Shown here: in pieces, positions 16,698 through 25,300 of the stretch
Numbering within the stretch: the first letter of the stretch is position 1
How the letters are laid out: every line of letters starts with the position of its first letter
Assembly (NCBI RefSeq): GCF_014236655.1
Contig: NZ_JACMYG010000041.1
Coordinates: 1 to 36,023 of the forward strand
From: Pseudomonas kielensis
Lineage (GTDB): Bacteria; Pseudomonadota; Gammaproteobacteria; Pseudomonadales; Pseudomonadaceae
Direction: 5' to 3'
DNA length: 36,023 bases
The notes under the pieces: generated by a model
Seen by the model: the letters and a program-made list of their open reading frames with translations, nothing else
Database searches by the model: none
What the model was told of the DNA's origin: nothing
Translations under genes and position numbers: made by a program

Positions 16698-17428
16698 TCT
16701 CTATCAAGAATATCAACAAGTGGTATGGGGACTTCCAGGTGCTGACTGATTGCAGCACCGACGTCAAGAAAGGTGAGGTGATCGTGGTGTGCGGGCCGTC
16801 CGGCTCCGGCAAGTCGACCCTGATCAAGTGCGTCAACGCCCTGGAACCCTTCCAGAAAGGTGACATCGTGGTCGACGGCACTTCGATTGCCGATCCCAAG
16901 ACCAACCTGCCGAAACTGCGCTCGCGCGTTGGCATGGTGTTCCAGCACTTCGAACTGTTCCCGCACCTGACCATCACCGAAAACCTGACCATCGCGCAGA
17001 TCAAGGTGTTGGGCCGCAGCAAGGAAGAAGCCACCAAGAAAGGCCTGCAACTGCTCGAGCGCGTCGGCCTCTCGGCCCACGCCCACAAGCACCCTGGCCA
17101 GCTCTCCGGTGGCCAGCAGCAGCGTGTGGCGATCGCCCGCGCACTGGCCATGGACCCGATCGTCATGCTGTTCGACGAGCCGACCTCGGCGCTGGACCCG
17201 GAAATGGTCAACGAAGTACTGGACGTCATGGTGCAACTGGCCCACGAAGGCATGACCATGATGTGCGTGACCCACGAAATGGGCTTCGCCCGCAAAGTGG
17301 CGGACCGGGTAATCTTCATGGACGCCGGCAAGATCATCGAGGACTGCCCCAAAGAAGAGTTCTTCGGTGACATCGGCGCTCGCGCCGAACGGACTCAGCA
17401 CTTCCTGAACAAGATCCTGCAGCACTAA
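16694..17428 (+). CDS. aatP: glutamate/aspartate ABC transporter ATPase AatP (GltL-like)
   Basis: A 244-residue cytoplasmic ATPase powering AatQM. Walker A G-P-S-G-S-G-K-S-T is at 34-42, the signature L-S-G-G-Q at 137-141, Walker B V-M-L-F-D-E at 157-162, and the switch His lies in C-V-T-H-E-M-G-F. There is no extra C-terminal regulatory domain, as usual for polar amino acid importers. It overlaps aatM (ATGA). A REP-type hairpin follows the stop at 17454-17479, before aauS, which may stabilise the transporter mRNA end. Confidence 0.94.
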   Translation: MISIKNINKWYGDFQVLTDCSTDVKKGEVIVVCGPSGSGKSTLIKCVNALEPFQKGDIVVDGTSIADPKTNLPKLRSRVGMVFQHFELFPHLTITENLTIAQIKVLGRSKEEATKKGLQLLERVGLSAHAHKHPGQLSGGQQQRVAIARALAMDPIVMLFDEPTSALDPEMVNEVLDVMVQLAHEGMTMMCVTHEMGFARKVADRVIFMDAGKIIEDCPKEEFFGDIGARAERTQHFLNKILQH

Positions 17429-17453
17429 GAGTTCGAAGCCACACCAATCCCTG

Positions 17454-17479
17454 GTGGGAGCGAGCAAGCTCGCCCCCAC
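17454..17479. repeat. REP-type palindrome between aatP and aauS
   Basis: GTGGGAGCGAG-CAAG-CTCGCCCCCAC forms an 11-bp stem with one mismatch. The core is shared with the elements at 12073 and 35515. There is no following T run. Confidence 0.75.
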
Positions 17480-17533
17480 TGGGGTCGACGGTGGCTTGCA
17501 GATTTGTGTTGTGGTTGACCCAAGGCATCTGTG

Positions 17534-19435
17534 ATGAAATGCGACCCCACTCTTTATCGCGCCGCACCGCCATCACTCGCCGTGAAACCTCGTCTGATCC
17601 GCCACCTGTTCCTGCCGCCGCTGATCATCTTGCTGATGCTCGCATTGGGTTTGCTCGGTTTCTGGACCAGTGAGCACTACGGCATTCGCAGCCTTGGCGA
17701 AAACGGTCAACGCCAGCTTGAGCTGCACGCCCGTGCGGTAGAGAGCGAAATCAGCAAGTACACCTACCTGCCCAGCCTGCTGGAACTCGAATCGAGTGTT
17801 TCGCAGTTGCTGGCCGAGCCGTCGCCGGAACACCGGCAAGCGGTCAACAATTACCTTGAAGGCCTGAACCGGCGCAGCCGCAGTCGGGCCATCTACGTGA
17901 TGGACACCACCGGTCGGGTCCTGGCCACCAGCAACTGGCGCGACGTCGACAGCTACCTGGGTGAAGACCTGTCCTTCCGTGCCTATTTCCAGAATGCCGT
18001 ACGTGGCCAACCCGGGCGTTTCTACGGGATCGGCAGCACCAACGGCGAACCCGGCTACTACCTGGCCCACGGCCTCGAAGAACAAGGCAAGATCATCGGC
18101 GTCGCCGTGGTCAAGGTGCGCCTGGAAGCCCTGGAAGAACGCTGGCAGCGCGCCCGCCTGGAAGCCTTCGTCAGCGATGAGAACGGCATCATCATTCTCT
18201 CCAGCGACCCGGCGCGACGGCTCAAGGCCGTGCGTCCGCTGAGCGACGACACCAAGGAGCGCCTGGCCCGCAGCCTGCAGTACTACTGGTTCCCGCTCAA
18301 TGAACTGGAACCGTTGGCCCGCGAGCGCCTGGCCGAAGGCGTGGAGAAACTGACCTTCCCGGCCAACGCCGAAGTGGTCTCCGACGACGAGGCCATCAGC
18401 TACCTGTCGCAGACGCGCCCCCTGAGCGACACACCGTGGAATTTCACCCTGCTGACGCCGCTCCAGGACCTGCGCCGCGAGGCGATCAACCAAGGCATCC
18501 TGGTGGCGGTGGCCTTCGCCCTGGTGGCGTTCCTGCTGATCGCCTGGAACGAGCGACGCAAGGTGATCGCCACCCGCCTCGCGGCCCGCGAAGCCCTGCA
18601 GGAAGCCAACAATCAACTGGAGCGTCGGATTACCGAACGCACCAGCGACCTGCGCGCCAGCAACGAACGCCTCAAGAGCCAGATCCGCGAACGGCGCCTG
18701 GCCGAGGGCACCCTGCGCCGCGCCCAGGATGAACTGGTGCAGGCCGGCAAACTGGCCGCCATCGGCCAGATGTCCACCAGCATTGCCCATGAGCTGAACC
18801 AGCCCCTGGCGGCGTTGCGCACCCTGTCCGGCAACACCGTGCGGTTTCTCGAGCGCGGCCAACTGGACACCGCCAGTGCCAACCTGAAAACCATCAATGA
18901 GCTGATCGACCGCATGGGCCGCATCACGGCCAGCCTGCGCTCCTTTGCCCGGCGCGGCGACGACAAGGGCCAGGCCAGCCTGGGCAAAGCCGTGGATGCG
19001 GCCCTGCAACTGCTGGGCGCACGCCTGGAAAACAGCGGCCTGCAGTTGCACCGCGCGTTCACTGACGAGCAAGTGTCGATCGACCAGACACGCCTGGAGC
19101 AGATCCTGGTCAACCTGATCGGCAATGCCCTGGATGCCATGCAGGCGCAAGCTGCGCCCCAGTTGTGGCTCGAGGGTGAGGCGGTCGACGGCAAGTACCG
19201 GCTGCACGTACGCGACAACGGCCACGGCATTGACGCCGAGGCGCGCAAACATTTGTTCGAACCCTTCTTTACCACCAAGCCCGGCGAACAGGGCCTGGGC
19301 CTCGGCCTGACCCTGTCGGCGAGCCTGGCCGCCGCGACCGGTGGCAGCCTGGGTGTCGAGCACCCGGCCAGCGGTGGTACCGCATTTGTCCTCAGCTTAC
19401 CCTTGGTAAGCCCCCTGCCCGTCGAGCCGATATGA
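17534..19435 (+). CDS. aauS: sensor histidine kinase AauS (DctB-like)
   Basis: A 633-residue membrane sensor. One membrane helix near residues 23-46 and another near 317-340 flank a periplasmic region of about 270 residues, the double-Cache arrangement of DctB-type sensors (R-A-I-Y-V-M-D-T-T-G-R-V-L-A-T-S and F-Y-G-I-G segments). A coiled coil (about 345-400) leads to the HisKA domain with phospho-acceptor H419 in S-I-A-H-E-L-N-Q-P. The HATPase has N (N-L-I-G-N-A-L-D-A), G1 (D-N-G-H-G-I), F (F-E-P-F-F-T-T-K) and G2 (G-L-G-L-G-L) boxes. It should sense extracellular acidic amino acids and phosphorylate AauR. An in-frame GTG precedes the ATG by one codon; AAGG at 17522-17525 serves either. Stop and aauR start overlap. 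Confidence 0.92.
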   Translation: MKCDPTLYRAAPPSLAVKPRLIRHLFLPPLIILLMLALGLLGFWTSEHYGIRSLGENGQRQLELHARAVESEISKYTYLPSLLELESSVSQLLAEPSPEHRQAVNNYLEGLNRRSRSRAIYVMDTTGRVLATSNWRDVDSYLGEDLSFRAYFQNAVRGQPGRFYGIGSTNGEPGYYLAHGLEEQGKIIGVAVVKVRLEALEERWQRARLEAFVSDENGIIILSSDPARRLKAVRPLSDDTKERLARSLQYYWFPLNELEPLARERLAEGVEKLTFPANAEVVSDDEAISYLSQTRPLSDTPWNFTLLTPLQDLRREAINQGILVAVAFALVAFLLIAWNERRKVIATRLAAREALQEANNQLERRITERTSDLRASNERLKSQIRERRLAEGTLRRAQDELVQAGKLAAIGQMSTSIAHELNQPLAALRTLSGNTVRFLERGQLDTASANLKTINELIDRMGRITASLRSFARRGDDKGQASLGKAVDAALQLLGARLENSGLQLHRAFTDEQVSIDQTRLEQILVNLIGNALDAMQAQAAPQLWLEGEAVDGKYRLHVRDNGHGIDAEARKHLFEPFFTTKPGEQGLGLGLTLSASLAAATGGSLGVEHPASGGTAFVLSLPLVSPLPVEPI

Positions 19436-20760
19436 ACAACGATCTTAGTGTGCTGATCGTCGAAGACGATCCCCATGTCCTGCTCGGATGCCAGCAGGCC
19501 CTGGCCCTGGAAGACATCCCCTGCACCGGCGTTGGCAGTGCTGAAGAAGCCCTGGCGCAGGTGGGCGACAACTTTGCCGGGATCGTCATCAGCGACATCC
19601 GCCTACCGGGCATCGATGGCCTGGAACTGCTGGGCCGGCTCAAGGCGCGCGATCGCAGCTTGCCGGTGGTGCTGATCACCGGGCACGGCGACATTTCGAT
19701 GGCCGTCGACGCCATGCAAAAAGGCGCCTACGACTTCATGGAGAAGCCCTTCTCCCCCGAGCGCCTGGTGGACGTCGCCCGGCGTGCCCTGGAGCAGCGC
19801 AGCCTGGCCCGCGAAGTCAGCTCCCTGCGCCGGCAACTGGCCGAGCGCGACTCCCTGGAAGGGCGGATCATCGGGCGCTCACCCGCCATGCAACACTTGC
19901 GCGAACTGATTGCCAACGTCGCCGACACCTCGGCCAACGTACTGATCGAAGGCGAGACCGGCACCGGCAAGGAATTGGTTGCCCGCTGCCTGCACGACTT
20001 CAGTCGCCGCCAGGCGCAGCCCTTTGTCGCGCTGAACTGCGGTGGCCTGCCGGAAAACCTGTTTGAAAGCGAAATCTTCGGGCATGAGGCGAACGCCTTT
20101 ACCGGTGCCGGCAAACGGCGGATCGGCAAGATCGAACATGCCAATGGCGGCACCCTGTTCCTCGACGAAGTGGAAAGCATGCCGTTGCCCCTGCAGATCA
20201 AACTGCTGCGGGTCCTGCAGGAGCGCACCCTGGAGCGCCTGGGCTCGAACCAGAGCGTGGCGGTCGACTGCCGGGTGATTGCCGCCACCAAGTCCGACCT
20301 CGACGAACTGGGCCGCGCCGGCCAGTTCCGCAGCGACCTGTATTACCGCCTCAACGTGGTGACCCTGGAGCTGCCGCCCCTGCGCGAACGCCGCGAAGAC
20401 ATCCTGCAACTGTTCGAGCACTTCCTCCAGCAATCGTCACTGCGCTTCGACCGCGCCGTCCCGGACCTGGACAACCAGACCCTGTCGCACCTGATGAGCC
20501 ACGACTGGCCGGGCAACGTGCGTGAACTGCGCAACGTCGCCGAACGCTTTGCCCTCGGCCTGCCGGCGTTCAAGAAATCCGGCGCCAGTGGCGCCGCCCA
20601 GGGCCTGGGGTTTTCCGAGGCGGTGGAAGCCTTCGAGCGCAACCTTTTGAGCGATGCCTTGCAACGCAGCGGCGGCAACCTGACCCAGGCCAGCCTGGAA
20701 TTGGGCATGGCCAAAACCACCCTGTTCGACAAGGTCAAGAAGTACGGCCTGAGCCACTAA
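19432..20760 (+). CDS. aauR: sigma-54-dependent response regulator AauR (DctD-like)
   Basis: A 442-residue NtrC-family activator. The receiver domain (about 5-120) carries the acidic pocket E11-D12-D13, phospho-acceptor D55 in S-D-I-R-L-P-G and K105. The AAA+ domain has Walker A G-E-T-G-T-G-K at about 174-180 and Walker B T-L-F-L-D-E-V at 241-247. The sigma-54 contact loop reads N-A-F-T-G-A (221-226) where the family normally has GAFTGA. The C-terminal Fis-type helix-turn-helix includes L-T-Q-A-S-L-E-L-G-M-A-K-T-T-L-F. The start overlaps the aauS stop (ATGA). Inverted repeats of AauR type and a sigma-54 promoter lie upstream of aatJ. Confidence 0.93.
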   Translation: MNNDLSVLIVEDDPHVLLGCQQALALEDIPCTGVGSAEEALAQVGDNFAGIVISDIRLPGIDGLELLGRLKARDRSLPVVLITGHGDISMAVDAMQKGAYDFMEKPFSPERLVDVARRALEQRSLAREVSSLRRQLAERDSLEGRIIGRSPAMQHLRELIANVADTSANVLIEGETGTGKELVARCLHDFSRRQAQPFVALNCGGLPENLFESEIFGHEANAFTGAGKRRIGKIEHANGGTLFLDEVESMPLPLQIKLLRVLQERTLERLGSNQSVAVDCRVIAATKSDLDELGRAGQFRSDLYYRLNVVTLELPPLRERREDILQLFEHFLQQSSLRFDRAVPDLDNQTLSHLMSHDWPGNVRELRNVAERFALGLPAFKKSGASGAAQGLGFSEAVEAFERNLLSDALQRSGGNLTQASLELGMAKTTLFDKVKKYGLSH

Positions 20761-20776
20761 CCCAGCGAGAACAGTC

Positions 20777-21115
20777 GTGGATCTATTGTTGAAAGCGGCC
20801 CTTGGCGCGGCGGTGGTGGTGATACTCGCCGCCCTGGCCAAGACCAAAAACTATTACATCGCCGGCCTGGTCCCCCTGTTTCCGACCTTCGCCCTGATCG
20901 CCCACTACATCGTCGGCAAGGGCCGTTCCCTGGACGACCTGAAGACCACCATCGTGTTTGGCATGTGGTCGATCATTCCGTACTTCGTGTACCTGGCGAC
21001 CCTGTACCTGATGGTCGACCGGCTGCGCCTGGAAGCCTCGCTGGCGGTGGCCGCCGTCGCCTGGCTGATGGCCGCCACCGTGCTCGTCAGCGTCTGGGTA
21101 CGTCTGCACGCCTGA
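20777..21115 (+). CDS. glpM: GlpM-family small membrane protein
   Basis: A 112-residue integral membrane protein with about four hydrophobic segments (5-20, 28-46, 60-80, 86-107). The K-N-Y-Y-I-A-G-L-V-P-L-F-P-T-F-A-L-I-A-H-Y segment matches the GlpM family as I recall it from P. aeruginosa, where glpM lies just after glpD and affects alginate production by an unknown route. The start codon is GTG at 20777, with AGCGAGA upstream. It follows aauR by 16 nt and so may be cotranscribed. Here it is separated from glpD by the entire aat-aau cluster. Confidence 0.82.
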   Translation: MDLLLKAALGAAVVVILAALAKTKNYYIAGLVPLFPTFALIAHYIVGKGRSLDDLKTTIVFGMWSIIPYFVYLATLYLMVDRLRLEASLAVAAVAWLMAATVLVSVWVRLHA

Positions 21116-21128
21116 GTCGGCGCAGCGC

Positions 21129-22163
21129 TCAAAGCAGATTCATCCCCCGCACCGGCTCGATCTGCGCCCAATGCGAGGTGTCTTCGCGGTGCTGCTGCAG
21201 GTAGGGCAATACCGCCGCCAGCAACGGCGCCTTGAATGCCTCCTGGAATCGATGGGCCAGCCCTGGAATCAGCTTGAGCTGGCTGCCCTGGATATGCGCT
21301 GCCAGGTGAATGCCATGCATCACTGGCAGCAACGGATCGGCCGTGCCGTGCACCACCAGGGTCGGCACCCGCAACTGATTGAGTAACGTCACCCGGCTAG
21401 GCTCGGCAAGGATCGCCATGATCTGGCGCTTGACCCCTTCAGGGTTGAACGCCCGGTCATAGGACTGCGCCGCCTGCTGCAGCAACGCCTGGCGATCATC
21501 GGTGACCTGCGGGCTGCCCAGGGCGGCCAGCAAGTCGGCCTGTTGCTCCAGGGCCACTTCACGGTTCGGCGCACTGCGCCGGGCCAGCAACTGCACCAGC
21601 GCCGCGTTGGGCGCCGGCAAGCCCGCCGCGCCGGAACTGCTCATGATCAGCGTCAGGCTCTCGACCCGCTGCGGCGCCATGGCCGCCATGTGCTGGGCGA
21701 TCATCCCGCCCATGCTCGCCCCCAGCACATGGAATTGCTCCACGTGCAGGGCATCCATCAAACCCAGGCCATCGTCCGCCATGTCGCTCAGGGAATAAGG
21801 CGCCGACACCGGCAGGCCGAGCTTGTAGCGCAACGCCTCGAAAGTCAGGTTGGCGCTGGCGGGAGCCTGGCGCCAGGTCGACAGGCCGACATCGCGATTG
21901 TCGTAGCGAATCACCCGAAAGCCTTGCTCACAGAGGGCTACCACCACTTCGTCCGGCCAGTGGATCAATTGCCCGCCCAGGCCCATCACCAGCAACAGTG
22001 CCGGATCGGAAGCACGACCGATGCTCTGGTAGGCCAGGCTCACTTGCGCCAGGTCGGCCTGCTGGGTTGCCACATTGACATCGCAGCGCGGCGCCGCCCA
22101 GGACGCCGGGCCAATACACAACGCGGCCAGAAAGATGACCGCGGATAAATACAAGACACGCAT
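21129..22163 (-). CDS. exported alpha/beta hydrolase
   Basis: A 344-residue hydrolase with a likely signal peptide (residues 1 to about 23, ending S-W-A-A), hence periplasmic or secreted. The nucleophile elbow is G-A-S-M-G-G. The acid is probably the Asp of V-H-G-T-A-D-P-L-L-P, and the base His lies in G-L-A-H-R-F. The G-L-G-G oxyanion segment follows V-M-G. The substrate is unknown; relatives include esterases and lipases. I chose the ATG at 22163 because it starts directly at the signal peptide; an in-frame ATG 59 codons upstream adds a region without family features. It is convergent with glpM (13 nt apart) and divergent from the giant toxin-like gene. Confidence 0.82.
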   Translation of the reverse strand: MRVLYLSAVIFLAALCIGPASWAAPRCDVNVATQQADLAQVSLAYQSIGRASDPALLLVMGLGGQLIHWPDEVVVALCEQGFRVIRYDNRDVGLSTWRQAPASANLTFEALRYKLGLPVSAPYSLSDMADDGLGLMDALHVEQFHVLGASMGGMIAQHMAAMAPQRVESLTLIMSSSGAAGLPAPNAALVQLLARRSAPNREVALEQQADLLAALGSPQVTDDRQALLQQAAQSYDRAFNPEGVKRQIMAILAEPSRVTLLNQLRVPTLVVHGTADPLLPVMHGIHLAAHIQGSQLKLIPGLAHRFQEAFKAPLLAAVLPYLQQHREDTSHWAQIEPVRGMNLL

Positions 22164-22367
22164 GAAAAACACCGAAACGCAGAACCCCAGTAGAGCGCGA
22201 GTCTGATGAAGTTTGTTGAAGCGCGCTGCCACACTTGCATGACAGTTTGATGAATCTCGCCGAGCGGTCGGCGCAGTAACTATGCAATACCGGTGGCAAA
22301 GGCATCTCACCTCCAATGGTGGCGACATTGATGGAAACAACCTTCAACACCCCAGAGCCAAGCCACC

Positions 22368-25300
22368 ATGCCCCACACACTGATTGACCAAAACCCTGTC
22401 CCCGCTTCAGTCCTCCCCACCTCACGGGTGTTGACTGCGCCCCTGGATGAAAACCTGTTCCTGACGGCGGAGTCCCGTTGCCGCGACAGCCACGAGCAGA
22501 TGCTCAGCCTCATGGATCGCACGCCCACCGTACGCGCGGCCATCAATCAATGGCTCAAGCGCACCTGGAACCTGGAGGGTGAGCAGGCCGGCCTGCTGTT
22601 TCACGCCACCGCAGAGCGCTCGACTCGCAGGTCCAGCCTGAGCGAGGCCTGTGCCTTCATGCTGCAGCATCCGCAACTGGACACCGCTCTGATCCCTGGC
22701 AGCCAACTGACCGGTATCCACCGCGATCACCCACTCTTTGCCACACCCAGTGCGCAACTGCTGGAGCAATTCAAGGCATTGGACCTCAAGGCAGAGCTGA
22801 CCACGCTCTGGAACGACTACTGGAGCGCCCGTGCGCCCGGCACACCGCTGTCCAGGCGCGATCTGGCTGCCCGCCTGTACCGCTCGCACTTTGAAGCGGC
22901 GGGCCAGTTGGCGTTTGCTCAGGGAGCCCTGAGCACTGAGCAATTGGCTTGGTTTCTGGCAGCCCTCAATCCGCCGGACGCAGCACTCGAGGTTGCCGGC
23001 CAGCGCATCTGCACCGAACAACTGACCCTCACGCGCAGCGACACCCGCGTCGTCCCGCTACCCGGCGCCTTTGTGATCAGCCGCGAGGCCCAGCAACTGG
23101 CCACTCAACTGCTGTATTTGCCGCAGCAGCAGCCCGCGGTGAAGCGCTTCCGGCAGCGCTCGGAGATGGAAGACTGGCTGATCGAACATCAGCAGCAGGT
23201 GTTCGGCGTATCCGAAAGCGCTGCTGAAAACCGCATCACCTACAACCTGCAAGAAACAGCGTTGAATGCAGGGCTCGCGCAGTTGCTGGCGCACCGACTC
23301 ACGGTGCAGATGCTCAGCGCCATCAAGGGCCGTGACGACGACATTGCCGAGTACGCAGCCTACGCCCTGGACACCGTCGAGCAACTGGAGCAAACGCATC
23401 GTACAGATCCGCTGTTCAGCGCACCGCCAGCGCTGGCGATCACGACTCAAGGGGACACTGCTAGCGATGAAGCCCCGCTATTTGGGCTGCTCAACCCCGA
23501 TATTCCCATGAGCAGGCGCCGGCATTCGCTGGCCCAGCAATGCGCCGCCATCGAGCAGCGTTTTGCACAAGACCCCAATGATCCACAACTGCAAAAACTC
23601 AAGCAGGCACTCGACGCACTGAACGCCGCGCAGCAGGCCAGCCGTGACGCCGCTTCGGCGTTGCTGGACAGCCGTGATGCCTCGAACTTGCTCGAACTGC
23701 GCCACCCTTCCAACCCGCATTACACCGCCCTTTACCAGGCGCGCCTGCGCGGCCTGCGCGCCGAGGCCGAGATTCAATGGTGCCTGGGCCAGATCAGCCT
23801 TGCCGAGCATGACCTGATCACCGCCATCGTGGATGACCCGGATCGGCTGAGTCCTCATCCGCACGTCACGGTTGCCCGATTGACACTATCGAGTCGCGAG
23901 CAGACACCCCAAGACAGCCCCCCTCACACCCGGGAGCTGGAAGAGGTGCTGCTGATCACTCACCCCTCTGCCGAGGACGGCCTTTCACCCCCTGGCCAGT
24001 TGCTGTATTGGCCCGGGCACTTTGGCGGCTTGCAACGCTTCGCCTCTCGCCAAGCCCTGGAGCAGGAGCTGTTCAAACTTGGCTCGGGCGAGCGCGTATT
24101 TGCACTGCACGTGACCGCACTGAGTCGTGCCCCCTTCAAGTACGCGCTCGACAATCAGCTCCACGCCTGTGAGCAGCAGGTCATTGAACTGATCCAAAAC
24201 AACCCCCTGCCCGCCCACGCCGCACAACGCAGACTTGCGCTGGAGAAACTGCGTGAGCAGATGCTTGCCACATTGACGGTGCCGGTATCGGCGGCTCGGG
24301 ACCAGGCCTACGCCCGACACCTCGAGCAACATCGCAGCGATACCCTGACCCAGGCGCTGCCGCAGTGGCTCAAGGCACTTGCCGGCGATCAACGCGTGCA
24401 ACTCAAGCGCCTGATCCAGGCCTACATCGCGGCCATGAAGCGCTCCCATGAAATACTCGAGCGCGACCTGCCACCGCGCGCGGACTTCAGCAACAAACAC
24501 CTCGAAACGCGCCTGCGCAAGGACTTCAACCTCAAGCACGGGTTTGCGGTGGTGCTCGACCTGCCCGACTCAACCACCTGGCAGAAGCGCGTCATACAAG
24601 GTGCCGCGCCGGGTACCCCCCAGGAGAGTGTCCTGGTCGCCAGCCCCGGCCGCAGCCCGCTGTCGCTCGTCGAGCTGGCACAGCGCAACATTGATCAGCC
24701 CCTGTGGTGGCGGCTGTCGCTCATGCGCTGCGTGATCAGCGCGGATGACGAAACAGACCGCAAGGCACTGAGCACCGGCATCAATCCCCAGTATCTGCGC
24801 GCACTCGTGACCGAGCTCGACCTGGCCGCGAAGTACGAACAACTGATCCGCGAAACCTTCATTGGCTTGCCGCACGCAGCGGCCTTCAGTAACGAACATC
24901 GTCGAGAATGCCTGGTCGAACCCTGGCGCCTGATGCTCAAACTGCAGGGTGAGTTCGCCCAGCTGCAACGGCACATCGATGCCGGCGGCCGGCAAGTACT
25001 TGAGATCGCAATCGACGCGGCGTCTGCGCAGGCCTATGCCCCCGGCGGCAAAAGAATCGTACTGATACCGGCGCACTTGACCGTTGGCGGTGCGGACACG
25101 CCCTCTGAAGGCCCAAGCACCTTGTCGGGCGTCACCTTCATAGAGGAGCAGATCAGCGGCCTGACGCTCCTCTATTTGCCCGACAGCCCAGACGGCGAGT
25201 ACCTGCGCCAGTTCCCGAGCCTGGAACAGGCCCGTCAACGCCTGTTCGACGTGTGCGTGCAGGAACCCATGGTCGAGTATCTGGCGGGGCGCGCGCTGAC

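Noticed and set aside
17573..19363. A 596-codon open frame antisense to aauS
   Set aside because: It is the mirror of a high-GC gene with strong codon bias. The product has no recognisable domain and aauS explains the region fully.
22164..22367. Sigma-54 or canonical sigma-70 promoter for the giant gene
   Set aside because: No GG-N10-GC element and no convincing -35/-10 pair; only a small hairpin (CGCCGA-GCGG-TCGGCG, 22258-22273) is visible.
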